A DNA stretch of 64,000 nucleotides from AC-56 sp963798705 (GCA_963798705.1 CAWCTW010000003.1:620001-684000); one strand, 5' to 3'; numbered from the stretch's first letter, positions 45,328 through 54,732 are shown. Numbers and translations are program-made. Notes: generated from the letters alone by a model not told the origin.

Positions 45328-45530
45328 TTACGCAAGCGCTTCGATTCGCTGGATCTCCGCGAGCAGCGCCCGAAAGCCCTCGCGGCAGCCGCGGCGGTAA
45401 TCGTCTTCTTCGAGGTAACGGCCTGGCGCGAGTGAGTCGAGCGCGTAGCGACGAAGGTCCTCGACCGCCTGGTCAAGGTCGCCGAGGAGGCGAGGTTGGC
45501 AGCGCTCGAGCAGGGACCCATGAGGGTCTG
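45328..45530 (-). pseudogene. fragment paralogous to the gene at 54416
   Basis: Minus-strand reading gives LDQAVEDLRRYALDSLAPGR and YLEEDDYRRGCREGFRALLA, ending at TAA (45328-45330). The intact gene at 54416-54715 has the matching MEDLRRYALDSLAPRRYLEE. The N-terminal half is missing here. Function unknown for both. Confidence 0.6.
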
Positions 45531-45600
45531 TTCACGCGATCAGGCAGGGCGGCTCGTCCCGACCTCCAAGTGACCCCCCTGAGCTCGCGTCCAACCCCAC

Positions 45601-45664
45601 CTTGAAAATCGGAGGATCGAGGGACTGAAGCTTCGATCTGAATAGGGCGGTAGACCCCGCCTCG
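45601..45664. repeat. dispersed ~62-bp repeat, copy A
   Basis: One of four copies with the pattern CGAAAACCGGAGG (here TTGAAAATCGGAGG) followed exactly 35 bases later by GGCGGTAGACCCCGCC. It shares the central GAAGCTTCGATCT with copy D. It lies in the 325-bp gap between the paralogue fragment and the NTF2 genes, where no other gene is seen. Confidence 0.6.
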
Positions 45665-45855
45665 GAACAGCGCGACCTAATCACCCGGGCGATTTGCGCT
45701 CCCTCCCGCTCTCATTCTGCATCCCGTGAGGCTTGTCTTCTGCGCTTACGAGACGCACCGAGGCGTTCCTAGACGGATCGGTAGCGCGCGAGGAACTCCC
45801 CGGTGGTGATGACGAGCTCATTGCCCGCCCCGTCGACGTTCGCCCGCGACATCGC

Positions 45856-46257
45856 CTACTCCGTCAGCCCCGCGGCTTCGAGGGCCTCCTGCCACCCGAG
45901 GAAGCCGTGGGCGCGGACGATCTTTCCGCCCCGAACCAAGAAATGGATCGCGAACTCCTGGTCGAGTTCGACCTGGCTTGCGCCTCCCCGCAGTCGGGCC
46001 CGTCTCAACCACATCGCCCCATCGCCCAGATCACGAACCTCGCTTTCCTCGACGCGAAACAGATCCCAGGCCTCCCAGTTCGAGGCGAAGCCGTCGGAGA
46101 CATCCTCGCGTCCGCGGTAAACGGCGCGCTCGACGGCGGCCGGGCGGCCGGGCGCCCATTCGATCTCGGCATCGAAGCTCTCGCTCAGGCCAGCGAGGTC
46201 CCTGCGGTTGAAGGCGTCGATGGCAGCCCGAACCAACTCGACGTTCTCCCGCGACAT
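45856..46257 (-). CDS. NTF2-like protein, MSRENVE family (A2)
   Basis: 133 residues with the fold's layout: MSRENVELVRAAIDAFNRRD, then LSESFDAEIEWAPGRPAAVE, VYRGREDVSDGFASNWEAWD and a beta sheet ending VRGGKIVRAHGFLGW, with the tail QEALEAAGLTE. These SnoaL/ketosteroid-isomerase-like proteins bind or isomerise small polycyclic or hydrophobic compounds; the ligand is unknown. It starts 2 bp after the stop of A1 (46260), so it is the second gene of a two-gene operon. Confidence 0.88.
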   Translation of the reverse strand: MSRENVELVRAAIDAFNRRDLAGLSESFDAEIEWAPGRPAAVERAVYRGREDVSDGFASNWEAWDLFRVEESEVRDLGDGAMWLRRARLRGGASQVELDQEFAIHFLVRGGKIVRAHGFLGWQEALEAAGLTE

Positions 46258-46259
46258 CG

Positions 46260-46652
46260 CTAATGCCTAAGTCCGGCGGCTTCGAGGGCTTCCTCCCTGT
46301 TCCGGAAGGCCTGTTCCCTCACACACCGCCCGTTCTTGATCGTGAAGAGGAAGGCGAACTGGTCACGGTCCTCCATCGTAATCTGGCTCGTCGGGCCGGT
46401 TCCGGTGACCTGGGCAACCGCGACCACCTGGTCCCCGGCGTCGATCAGTTCCACCGGCACGACGTCGTAGCCGGACAGGGTCTTCTGGTTTTCCTCGTAG
46501 ATCAGCCGGATGGCCTCGTTGCCGCGGTGGGTTCCCAGCAAAAGCGTCTCGAACACCGCGTCCGGATCGTAGAACTCGACCAGAGCATCGAGGTCACCCC
46601 GGTTGTGCGCGGCGAATCCGGCCCGGACAAGCTCGACGTTCTCCCGCGACAT
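46260..46652 (-). CDS. NTF2-like protein, MSRENVE family (A1)
   Basis: 130 residues from the ATG at 46650-46652: MSRENVELVRAGFAAHNRGD, ALVEFYDPDAVFETLLLGTH, then VELIDAGDQVVAVAQVTGTG and the tail REEALEAAGLRH. A longer frame upstream is not used by its paralogues. It is the first gene of the pair and carries the shared upstream box at 46653-46680. Confidence 0.88.
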   Translation of the reverse strand: MSRENVELVRAGFAAHNRGDLDALVEFYDPDAVFETLLLGTHRGNEAIRLIYEENQKTLSGYDVVPVELIDAGDQVVAVAQVTGTGPTSQITMEDRDQFAFLFTIKNGRCVREQAFRNREEALEAAGLRH

Positions 46653-46680
46653 CGCCCGCCCAGTATCCCGCGTTGCCCCG
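46653..46680 (-). promoter_or_regulatory. conserved upstream box of MSRENVE operons
   Basis: Reading toward the gene, the sequence ACGCGGGATACTGGGCGGGCG directly precedes the ATG. Nearly the same string precedes the lead genes at 49659 and 53823 (CGCGAGATACTGCG...GGCG), but not the internal genes of the operons. GATACT fits a -10 element, giving a very short leader. A promoter is the simplest reading. Confidence 0.5.
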
Positions 46681-46718
46681 AGTCCGCGAGAGCCACGGCC
46701 CCCAGGAGTTAGTCGGGT

Positions 46719-46780
46719 TCCGAAACCGGAGGATTCTGAGAAGAGGCTCATTCGCCAGAGACGGCGGTAGACCCTGCCTA
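46719..46780. repeat. dispersed ~62-bp repeat, copy B
   Basis: Core CGAAACCGGAGG, then GGCGGTAGACC 35 bases after GGAGG. It shares the middle GAGGCTCATTCGCCAGAGAC with copy C. It lies in the 415-bp gap upstream of A1; the rest of the gap up to 47068 shows no gene. Confidence 0.6.
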
Positions 46781-47068
46781 GAAATCACTCGGGCTGGAAT
46801 TGCAGGGTTGTCTCATACGCAAGCGGCTCCGCGAACAGGGCGGGCTCGGCTGGCGGGAGCCATCCGCTGGTCACCCGTCGAGATCTCGGCCAGACGACTC
46901 AGCGCTCAGATGTCCCGTGAAACCGGGGGAACTCCAGGATGCGGTCTTGTCGACCCAGACCCATTCCCGGTCGCGAACCCGAATCGCATAGGCTCCAGGC
47001 CGTAACGCGCCGGGGAGCGCCCGGCAGACGGATCGGCGGGCGCAGGCTCTTGACGGGAAGGAGAGAGC

Positions 47069-49183
47069 ATGGACCACGATGTGGATCGGATTCGGTGCCG
47101 CCGCGCCCGGGCTGTCCTTGGCATGGCGATCGCGTGCGCAGCGGTGGCGATCGGTTTGACCGCCGCGCCATCCGGCGCCGCAGCCAACGCCCCGGCGGGC
47201 GACTGCCAGCCGTTCGCGAGCAAGCCCTGTCTGCTGCCCTTCCCCAATGACCTGTTCACGAAGCCAGCGAAGGGAAGCCGGACGCGTCTGCGGGTGGATC
47301 TTCCCCAGGCGGCGATGCCGACCAACCAGGATGGCGCGCAGATCGACGTCGGCCCGTATGACCGAAACGACGGCTTCAGTCCCGGAAGCGCGATCGTGGT
47401 CCGCGTTCCCGGCCTCGACAACCCGAAGGCCCTGAGCCGGACCAAGGCGGTGCCGCTCACCAACATGTCGAAGAGCTTCAAGAAGAACGCACCGATCGTG
47501 CTCATCGACGCGAAGACGGGCAAGCGGCAGCTGATCTGGGTCGAGATCGACTCCAACGCCGCCAGCGCACGGGACACCACCCTCCTGATCCACCCGGGGA
47601 AGAACCTCGACTACACGCACCGCTACATCGTCGCCATGCGCAAGCTGAAGAACGCAAACGGCGACAAGCTCAAGGCTCCGCGCTGGTTCGCGAAGCTGCG
47701 TGATCGCAAGCGGCTGCCTCGGAACGAGCGCTCGCAGAAGTCGCGCTACAAGTCGATCTTCAAGGCGCTGAAGAAGGCCGGCATCAATCGCGGCAACCTG
47801 TACGAGGCGTGGGACTTCACCGTGGGCAGCCGCAAGAGCCTCACCAACAGCGTGCTTCACATCCGCAACGCTGCCTTCGGTGGACTAGGTGACACCAACC
47901 TCGCCGACGGCAAGGTCGACGGACGCGCGCCCGCCTTCCACGTCGACAACGTCGACGAGAACCCGGCGCCCGGCATCGCCGAGTACGTGACCGGGACATT
48001 CCGCGTCCCCTGCTATCTCAAAGCGAACGGTTGCCCAACCGGCTCGGGCTTCAACTACTCCTCCGGCAAGCGCTACGCGGCCCCGCAGCAGAAGCCCGGC
48101 AACGTTGCGAAGCCGACCTTCTACTGCATCGTTCCGAAGACGGCGACCCCTGCGAATCCCGGTCGCGGCTCCCTGTATGGCCACGGGCTGCTGCTATCGG
48201 GGACGCAGATCACGTTTGACTACATCGAGGCGTTCGCACGGGAGCACAACTTCGTCATCTGCGCCACCGACTGGTGGGGCATGTCGAGCGCCGACGTGCC
48301 GTACGACATCAGCGCCCTTCAGGACCTGAACAAGTTCCCGCCGGTGGTCGATCGCCTCCAGCAGGGTTTCCTCAACACCCTGTTTCTTTCCCGGCTGATG
48401 CGAACCAAGGACGGGCTGGCCTCCAACCCGGCGTTCCAGGAGAATGGCAAGCCGCTGTTCGACACGTCGAGCACGTACTACTACGGCAATAGCCAAGGCG
48501 GGATCCTTGGCGGGGCGCTGACCGCGATCGCCCCCGACTTCACCCATTCGGTCCTCGGCGCCACCGGAATGGACTTCGGCGGGCTGCTGCTCCAGCGCAG
48601 CACCGACTTCACCGCCTACGCCACCTTCCTCTACGGCAGCGGTGGAGCGGGCGGCTATCCGGACACCTCGATCCACCCGCTGCTCCTCTCCCTGGTGGAG
48701 CAGCTGTGGCAACGCGGCGAGGCGGCGGGTTATGCAGCGCGCATGACCTCGGACCCGCTTCGCAACACGCCCGCGCACGAGGTATTGATGGAGACCGCGT
48801 ACGGCGACTTCGAGGTCAGCCAGTACGCGGCATCCGTCGAGGCACGGACGATCGGGGCAAAGGTCCACGAGCCGGCGCTAAACATCCCGCCCCGAAACCA
48901 GGACCGCAACCTGTTCTACAAGGTCCCGGCGATCCCGAGCTACCCCTACGATGGCTCGGGAATCGTGATCTGGGACACTGGCCCGAGGCTGGTGCAGCCG
49001 CCGCCGATCACCAACACGGCCCCGATCGCCAGCGACGTGCCGCCCCTCAATCTGAACCCCCACACTGATCCGCGGAACACGCCGGCGGCACGCACCCAGA
49101 TGTCGGCCTTCCTGAGGCCGAACGGGAAGATCGTCGACACCTGCCACGGCGATCCCTGCCACGCGATCCACTACACGCCCTGA
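47069..49183 (+). CDS. secreted alpha/beta-hydrolase-like protein (704 aa)
   Basis: A signal peptide (AVLGMAIACAAVAIGLTAAP) is followed by CQPFASKPCLLPFPNDLFTK and a long N-terminal beta-rich part. The second half has RGSLYGHGLLLSGTQITFDY (oxyanion/lid region) and the nucleophile elbow YYYGNSQGGILGGALTAIAP with Ser in GNSQGG. The catalytic acid and His are not obvious. An AAGGAG site precedes the ATG. It is probably an exported esterase or lipase-like enzyme of a Thermoleophilia-type family; the substrate is unknown. Confidence 0.8.
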   Translation: MDHDVDRIRCRRARAVLGMAIACAAVAIGLTAAPSGAAANAPAGDCQPFASKPCLLPFPNDLFTKPAKGSRTRLRVDLPQAAMPTNQDGAQIDVGPYDRNDGFSPGSAIVVRVPGLDNPKALSRTKAVPLTNMSKSFKKNAPIVLIDAKTGKRQLIWVEIDSNAASARDTTLLIHPGKNLDYTHRYIVAMRKLKNANGDKLKAPRWFAKLRDRKRLPRNERSQKSRYKSIFKALKKAGINRGNLYEAWDFTVGSRKSLTNSVLHIRNAAFGGLGDTNLADGKVDGRAPAFHVDNVDENPAPGIAEYVTGTFRVPCYLKANGCPTGSGFNYSSGKRYAAPQQKPGNVAKPTFYCIVPKTATPANPGRGSLYGHGLLLSGTQITFDYIEAFAREHNFVICATDWWGMSSADVPYDISALQDLNKFPPVVDRLQQGFLNTLFLSRLMRTKDGLASNPAFQENGKPLFDTSSTYYYGNSQGGILGGALTAIAPDFTHSVLGATGMDFGGLLLQRSTDFTAYATFLYGSGGAGGYPDTSIHPLLLSLVEQLWQRGEAAGYAARMTSDPLRNTPAHEVLMETAYGDFEVSQYAASVEARTIGAKVHEPALNIPPRNQDRNLFYKVPAIPSYPYDGSGIVIWDTGPRLVQPPPITNTAPIASDVPPLNLNPHTDPRNTPAARTQMSAFLRPNGKIVDTCHGDPCHAIHYTP

Positions 49184-49284
49184 GCCAGGGTGCCCGGTAA
49201 GCGGACTCGGCTGGCGAAGCTGGTCATCCGCCGGCAGCGCGCTGGGATCCGAGCGCGACCAGCGACTACAGCTGAGCGGCTCGC

Positions 49285-49659
49285 TTAGTCTTGCGCCTGT
49301 CCAGCAGCCTGCAGCCTGGCCGCCTTCGGCGCATAGTCGCGGGCATTGTTGTTGAACATGACCTGAACCTCTCTGGCCCGCGTGTGAGAGATGGCGACGA
49401 CTCGGTCATCGCCCGCGTCGATCAGCGGCTCCCAGCCAAACGAGAAGTCCTCGAACTCGCCCGTCCAGACCCGCATGAACTCCGCGTACTCCCGGCGGCC
49501 CCTCCACACCGACTTCCCCTCGAACGGGATCGGCAGGACCCACTCCGCATCGTCGGCGAGCAAGCCGGTGTCGAAGATGGCTCCGGGATCACCATCGTCC
49601 ACTCCCCGCTGAGCCGCTTCGGTGAGCTGACGCACGATCTCGACGTTCTCCCGCGACAT
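49285..49659 (-). CDS. NTF2-like protein, MSRENVE family (B)
   Basis: The ATG at 49657-49659 gives 124 residues: MSRENVEIVRQLTEAAQRGV, LLADDAEWVLPIPFEGKSVW, RREYAEFMRVWTGEFEDFSF. The C-terminus diverges: after ISHTRAREVQVMF it reads NNNARDYAPKAARLQAAGQA instead of the usual EALEAAGL tail, which suggests a short frameshifted segment near the end. Single gene with the shared upstream box. Confidence 0.8.
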   Translation of the reverse strand: MSRENVEIVRQLTEAAQRGVDDGDPGAIFDTGLLADDAEWVLPIPFEGKSVWRGRREYAEFMRVWTGEFEDFSFGWEPLIDAGDDRVVAISHTRAREVQVMFNNNARDYAPKAARLQAAGQAQD

Positions 49660-50180
49660 CGCCCGCGCAGTATCTCGCGTCGTCAAGAATCCACGCCCTG
49701 CATGCCGTTCAGTAATTGGAAATTGTTCTCATCGCGCCGATGCTCACCCTGATCGTCTCCCCGCCCGCCTTTATCGAGAGGGACCCGCTGCACCTTGTGC
49801 TTCACTCGGGCCGAACTCTCCCCTCGCCCCGAGAATCCCTCAGGCGAAATCAGAGCGATCCTTGAAAACTGAATATTTCGCGGGGCGGACCCCGTTCTTT
49901 GACTTGAACGCGATTCGCGTTCACCGCCTCCGTGATTCTTGTGGACGATCAGGTCGGCGAGCTTCTCGGTGCCCTGCTTGCCGTTGAGGCGACTGTAATT
50001 AGTTCAGGCCTCTGCTTCTCTGCGGCAAAGAAGCCCTACTCCCGCAGCCCGGCGCACGAGGGCCAGCTGCGCCGACCCCGTACGCCCGAAAACCTTGACA
50101 TCTCAAGCAGGAAACTGAGAGGACATTTGGAATCTGACGGCGAACTGATGGCTACAAGGCCCAGCGCAAGGGGGATTCTC
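49660..50180. other. intergenic region with MSRENVE box and leader of the next gene
   Basis: The first ~30 bp are the MSRENVE upstream box (minus strand). The rest lies upstream of the gene at 50181; its codon pattern is irregular, and AT-richer patches such as GGAAATTGTTC occur near 49720. No further gene was recognised. Confidence 0.4.
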
Positions 50181-50791
50181 GTGAGCGTGAACCGATTCCG
50201 ACCGTCACTGGCAATGATTCTCGCGCTGATGGCCGTGTTCGTTTCGATCGGCGGCGTCGGGTACGCCGCCGCGACGATCGGGACCAATGACATCAAGGAC
50301 GGCGCCGTGACGAAGAAGAAACTCCATGACAATGCCGTCAACGGCGCCAAGGTCAACAACAACTCGCTGAGTGGCCGCGACATCGACGAAAAGACGTTGG
50401 GCCAGGTGCCATCCGCAAACCACGCAGTCGAGGCGGACAGAGCGGATCTCGCGGGTAGCGCCGCGACGGCGAACAACGTCCTGTCAGCCGTCGTCGGCAA
50501 GGGAGCCGGAGGGTGCACGCTGCTTCGGGCCACCCAGCCTGGCACGAGCGCGAACATCGCTACCGGCCACACCGGGACCCCCAAGGCCAGCGCCTGCTCG
50601 GTCGATTTCTCAAGGGACGTCAGCCGCTGCACCTACGTCGCCGGGATCGGGGAGAACCACGCTGGTGAGGCTGCCCGGGGCTCACCACCACCGCCCCGGC
50701 CGTCGGCAATCCCCAGGCCGTCTTCGTGCGAACGATGAACGTCTCGGGCGACAACGCGACTCGCCCCTTCCACCTGCAGGTGGTCTGCTAG
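50181..50791 (+). CDS. secreted repeat protein (Thermoleophilia GRDI-type), one frameshift
   Basis: GTG 50181 with GGGGGA upstream. An N-terminal signal/anchor (SLAMILALMAVFVSIGGVGY) is followed by short tandem repeats (TNDIKDGAVTKKKLHDNAVN, GAKVNNNSLSGRDIDEKTLG), then a C-terminal domain with CTLLRATQPGTSANIATGHT. One missing base near 50680 hides the real end, which continues TTTAPAVGNPQAVFVRTMNV and stops at 50789. The repeats suggest an extended surface protein; the role is unknown. Confidence 0.75.
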
Positions 50792-51269
50792 CCACGATCG
50801 CCCGATCGAGCACCGACGGCTGCCGTTCGGGAGCGCCTCGCAAAACGGTCCCGCCGTTGACTCGAAAGGTTGGAAGCGAATCAGGTCACGCTGCTCGCAG
50901 CGGTCGCCCAGCTCAACGGGCCTCAACCCACGCGGACCCTGTGCGCGACGAAGGTCGATGCGATCCGCCGATATACTGGCGAGCCTTTCACCCAGGGCTC
51001 AGGGGGTCAACCTGGTGAAGTCGCTACTCCCGGCATGAAACTACGGCCGAGGCCCCAGCCGAGCGTCCGGCGACGCACATAGCGTCGGGCGCACCGGAAC
51101 AAGGGGCACTCGGGAGAACGCAGACGGGCAGGCCGCGCATTACGGGATGGGCCGCGAGCCCGAGCTACTCAATGGCCGCCCCTGCGACTTGTCCGGTTGT
51201 GCCGCGAGCACGGATCCGTCGCTGTCGTTTTGCCCGCTGCGTCTCCACCACACAATCGAAGGAGGCTAC
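50792..51269. other. intergenic, upstream of the IS110 transposase
   Basis: The stretch before the IS110 start holds its ribosome-binding site (GAAGGAGG at 51258-51265) and probably the left end of that IS, which has no inverted repeats to define it. No other gene was recognised in about 470 bp. Confidence 0.4.
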
Positions 51270-52491
51270 ATGCGATCAATCGCCCTCGACGTCCACCGCG
51301 GCTTCTGCGAGGTGGCGATCAAAGACGGGACCGAGGTGCGCCCTGCGGGGCGGATCAAGACCAGCCGCGCCGAGCTCGAGCTGTTCGCCCAAAGCCTCGC
51401 CGCCGACGACCAGGTGGCGCTTGAGGCCACCGGTCCCGCACTTCAGATCAAGCGCCTGATCGAGCCCCATGTCGCCCGCGTCGTGATCGCCAACACGCGC
51501 AAGCTGCGGGCGATCGCCGAGGCGAAGGTGAAGACCGACAAGGTCGACGCGCGGACGCTCTGCGAGTTGCTCGCGGCCGGCTTTTTGCCCGCGGTCTTCG
51601 GCCCCGACGAGGAGACCCGGACGCTGCGGCGCCGGCTCGCTCGCCGCGCCGCGCTGGTTCGCCAGCGCACCCGGGCAAAGAACGAGCTCCACGCGGTGCT
51701 CGCCCGCAACCTGAAGGGTCGCCCGCCGATGAGCGATGTCTTCGGGGTCCGCGGTCGGGAATGGCTTTCGGCGCTCCCCTTGCCAGCCGATGAGCGCGAG
51801 ACGGTTGCCGGCTGCCTGCGCCAGGTCGACTTCCTCGACCAGGAGGTCGGGCTAATAGAGCGCGAGCTCGCCAAGGCGGCTCTTCGATCGGCGGAGATCC
51901 GCCGGCTGATGAGCGTGCCGGGAGTCAACCTCGTCTCGGCGGCGACCTTCTGGGCCACGGTCGGCGATATCCGGCGCTTTGAGACGCCGCGGAAGCTCGT
52001 CTCCTACGTCGGGCTCGACCCGCGGGTTCGCCAGTCCGGCGAGGCGCCGGCGCGGCACGGCCACATCTCCAAGCAGGGCTCGCCGGCCGCGCCGCCACAT
52101 GCTCTGCGAGGCGGCCTGGATCGTCGTTCGCACGCCGGGGCCGTTGCGCGCCTTCTACGAGCGGCTGCGGGCGCGGCGCGGTGCGCAGATCGCGCTCGTC
52201 GCCACGGCGCGCAAGCTCTGCGTGCTGTTTTGGCACCTGCTCACCAAGGAGGAGGACTACGCCTTCGGGCGGCCGTCGCTTCACCGCCACAAGCTGCGTC
52301 GGCTGGAGCTTGCCGCCGGCGATCCGTCGCGTCGCGGGCGGCGGTCGGGCTCCGGGGCGTCAAAGCGCGAGCAACGCCACGAGCGCGAGCTATCGGAGCA
52401 GTTCGAGCTCGCCTACCGCCGGCTCACAGAGGACTGGCAGGCCAAGCCGAAGCGAAGCGGTGCGGGTGCGACACGGGGGCGCGCATCTTGA
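51270..52491 (+). pseudogene. IS110-family transposase, frameshifted near its C-terminus
   Basis: The RuvC-like DEDD domain is clear: MRSIALDVHRGFCEVAIKDG (Asp), VALEATGPALQIKRLI (Glu), VKTDKVDARTLCELLA (Asp). The C-terminal transposase_20 domain follows (LMSVPGVNLVSAATFWATVG, KLVSYVGLDPRVRQSGEAPA). Near 52090 the frame changes, with one extra or two missing bases, and the other frame continues HMLCEAAWIVVRTPGPLRAF and ends at 52489. IS110 elements lack inverted repeats, so the ends are not defined. It is a different subtype from the remnant at 41038. Confidence 0.88.
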
Positions 52492-52617
52492 AGGCATCTC
52501 GAAAGAGCCAAGCAGCGCGGCAGGCGTCAGCCCCTAGACCTGCGCTTTAGCTCGTCGTCACCCGCACCGAACGCGACTATCGCAAAAGGGAGAAAGATCG
52601 TCCAGAGGACTTGACTT

Positions 52618-53013
52618 TCATCCGTCCCGCAGGCCGGCGGCTTTGAGGGCCTCGCTCCGGTTTTGGACAATGTCGATCCGCACAACCTTTCCGGCATGGA
52701 CCGTGTAGACGTACCAGATGTCGGTTTCGACCCGTGCCCCGCTTCCCACGCCGCTCGCGCGCTGGCGGGTGCGGACTACGACTTTGTCTCCGGCGTCGAT
52801 GTACTCCTCGGCGGTGATGACCAAGTCGTCAAAGCTCTCGGCCCAGTCGAGAAGCCCTTGAAGCATCCCCTCCCGCCCGTGATACGTACCACGGACGGGC
52901 ATGGGCGTGTAGGTGACGACGTCGGAGCTGATGTCTGCAATAGCGGCAGAGAGATCACCGCGCTCGTACGCTTCCCAGCCTCGGCGCGCGATCTCGACGT
53001 TCTCCCGCGACAT
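52618..53013 (-). CDS. NTF2-like protein, MSRENVE family (C3)
   Basis: 131 residues: MSRENVEIARRGWEAYERGD, IADISSDVVTYTPMPVRGTY, HGREGMLQGLLDWAESFDDL, then VYTVHAGKVVRIDIVQN and the tail EALKAAGLRDG. It is the last gene of a three-gene operon; its ATG lies 3 bp after the stop of C2. Confidence 0.88.
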   Translation of the reverse strand: MSRENVEIARRGWEAYERGDLSAAIADISSDVVTYTPMPVRGTYHGREGMLQGLLDWAESFDDLVITAEEYIDAGDKVVVRTRQRASGVGSGARVETDIWYVYTVHAGKVVRIDIVQNRSEALKAAGLRDG

Positions 53014-53016
53014 CGC

Positions 53017-53418
53017 CTACTCCCCCAGCCCTACGGCTTCGAGGGCTTGCTCCCGGTCGAGGTAGTAGTCGGCCTCGACGACGAGGCCGACCCGCAGTCG
53101 GTGAACGACGGCGAACGACCGCGTGTAGGGCGCTTCCTCTTCGCTCTCGCCGATGATGCTCGTTCAGGCGACGAAGCGACCATCGCCGACCTCGATCAAC
53201 TCATCGAAATGGACCGCGATCGGCCCGAGCAGACCGACCAGGCTCTGCATCCGTTCGAGCGCCGCGGCGCGCCCTCGGTAGACACCGGCATCGGGCCAGC
53301 CCGGTCCCTCGCGGTAGATGGCATCCTCGGCCCAGAACTGCTCGGTCACGGCGGCCGGACCGGACTCGTTCCAGACCTGATAGGCGCGGCGGATCGTGTC
53401 GGCGTCCTGCCGCGACAT
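53017..53418 (-). pseudogene. NTF2-like protein, MSRENVE family (C2), in-frame stop
   Basis: It starts MSRQDADTIRRAYQVWNESG and keeps the fold up to FDELIEVGDGRFVA, where TGA stops translation at 53164-53166. The same frame continues TSIIGESEEEAPYTRSFAVV and ends in the family tail EQALEAVGLGE at 53017. A single C-to-T change (CGA to TGA) explains it. Unlike the other broken genes nearby, this one is a point mutation rather than a frameshift. Confidence 0.78.
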
Positions 53419-53421
53419 CGC

Positions 53422-53823
53422 CTACTCCGAAAGCCCGGCGGCTTCCAGGGCCTCCTGCTTCGTCTGATAGAGCGTCAGCGACGTAATCTGGCCGTCCTCA
53501 ATCGTGAACACCCAAGCGCTTCGAGCCTGAACCTCGATCCCGTCTCGTCCTCGAAGGTGCGCGAGGTTCTCCGCGACCACGACGCCCTCCTTGACCTCCA
53601 CTGGGTCAACAAGCTCGATCCGAAGGTCGTCGAATGCCGAGAGAAACCGCACCGCGACCGCCCGGATCTCCTCGTGGCCTCGATAGACGCCTGCATCGAA
53701 AGAGCGGGCGTTGGACCAGTCCACCGTCGCGTTGGGCGCCCACTCCTCCAGCCACCCGTCGAAGTCACGGCGGCTGTACGCCTCGGTGTTTTGACGCACG
53801 ATCTCCACGTTCTCCCGCGACAT
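53422..53823 (-). CDS. NTF2-like protein, MSRENVE family (C1)
   Basis: 133 residues: MSRENVEIVRQNTEAYSRRD, EEWAPNATVDWSNARSFDAG, VYRGHEEIRAVAVRFLSAFD, then WVFTIEDGQITSLTLYQT and the tail KQEALEAAGLSE. It is the lead gene of the C operon and has the shared upstream box (53824-53845). Confidence 0.9.
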   Translation of the reverse strand: MSRENVEIVRQNTEAYSRRDFDGWLEEWAPNATVDWSNARSFDAGVYRGHEEIRAVAVRFLSAFDDLRIELVDPVEVKEGVVVAENLAHLRGRDGIEVQARSAWVFTIEDGQITSLTLYQTKQEALEAAGLSE

Positions 53824-53987
53824 CGCCTACGCAGTATCTCGCGCTTGGAGCACGGGGTTTTGGTGGGCGCAGTCGCGGAGTGAGCGGGCCGTCAGGCTGA
53901 AGAAGGGGCACGGGCTGTTGACACCGGGGAGCCGGAGGAACTTAGGATCGGCTTCCGCTCAGCAGCTAGCGAAAGGGGAGGGCCAAC

Positions 53988-54205
53988 GTGCCTAAGTTCA
54001 TCATCCTCGCCGTGCTCGTCGGGGCGGCGGTCTTCGCCGCCGTCAGCTTGGCGAACAACGGCTCCGGAGGCACGATCCGAGCGCAACTTCCGGGTGAGGC
54101 GAAGACGCTCAACGCCCACCAGATGACGAGGGCCCAGGGCAAGGCGCTCGGCGTCGAGGCGGCGGCGAAGCGCTCGAAGTTCGGGCTCCGCTACTACTTT
54201 GCCCT
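53988..54205 (+). pseudogene. small membrane-anchored protein truncated by a deletion junction
   Basis: MPKFIILAVLVGAAVFAAVS forms an N-terminal helix, followed by NNGSGGTIRAQLPGEAKTLN and AKRSKFGLRYYF. At about 54200 the sequence switches to the reverse complement of a DUF1918 gene, so the original C-terminus is lost. Codon use up to the junction looks normal. Confidence 0.55.
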
Positions 54206-54308
54206 TGAGGATCTCGCCGTCTCGTTCCGGCTCGCCCTGATGGTGGCCTCGGACCACCAGCCGATCACCGGGCCTCGCGTGGAGGGTTGGGTGCTGATCG
54301 GAAGCCAT
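54204..54308 (-). pseudogene. DUF1918 protein, truncated copy
   Basis: It starts MASDQHPTLHARPGDRLVVR and GHHQGEPERDGEILKG, and is almost identical at the DNA level to the first 105 bp of the gene at 42348-42569, including the leader AAAGGACG. After ATCCTCAAGG it runs into the gene at 53988 on the opposite strand. Only the first third of the domain remains. Confidence 0.75.
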
Positions 54309-54415
54309 ATTCGTCCTTTCGTCACGTCGCCGCCGCGAAGAACCCGCCTCGAAGAACGGAGTTGCCAGCGGGGGGCGTTCGTTCGACCGACGATGCTCAT
54401 CTGTCTAGCGCCGAC

Positions 54416-54715
54416 ATGGAGGACTCGATACTCGCAGTGGAGTTGATCCCCGCTATCCGCGAGCGAATGGCGGCCCTCGACGCGGAGCGCCGTTCGGCCG
54501 TTGCCAGCGGGCATCGGGCGGCACTTTGGCGCGCGCAGTCCTACGCGGCGAACTTTCGCCACACGATGGAGGATCTCCGTCGCTACGCGCTCGATTCCCT
54601 CGCGCCCCGCCGTTACCTCGAGGAAGACGACTACCTGCGTGGCTATCGGGAGGGCTTTCAGGCGGTGCTGGCCGACATCCGCACGATCAAGGCCCCCACC
54701 ACCCGAGCGCCCTGA
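54416..54715 (+). CDS. hypothetical protein (99 aa), intact paralogue
   Basis: MEDSILAVELIPAIRERMAA, SGHRAALWRAQSYAANFRHT, then MEDLRRYALDSLAPRRYLEE and DYLRGYREGFQAVLADIRTI. It is helical throughout. A fragment with the same C-terminal half sits at 45328-45530. No Shine-Dalgarno is visible. The function is unknown. Confidence 0.6.
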   Translation: MEDSILAVELIPAIRERMAALDAERRSAVASGHRAALWRAQSYAANFRHTMEDLRRYALDSLAPRRYLEEDDYLRGYREGFQAVLADIRTIKAPTTRAP

Positions 54716-54732
54716 AGGTCGTCCGCCGCCTA

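Noticed and set aside
47069..49183. Secreted 704-aa protein as a confident lipase
   Set aside because: GNSQGG fits a nucleophile elbow, but the acid and His could not be placed, so only a general hydrolase-like call was kept.
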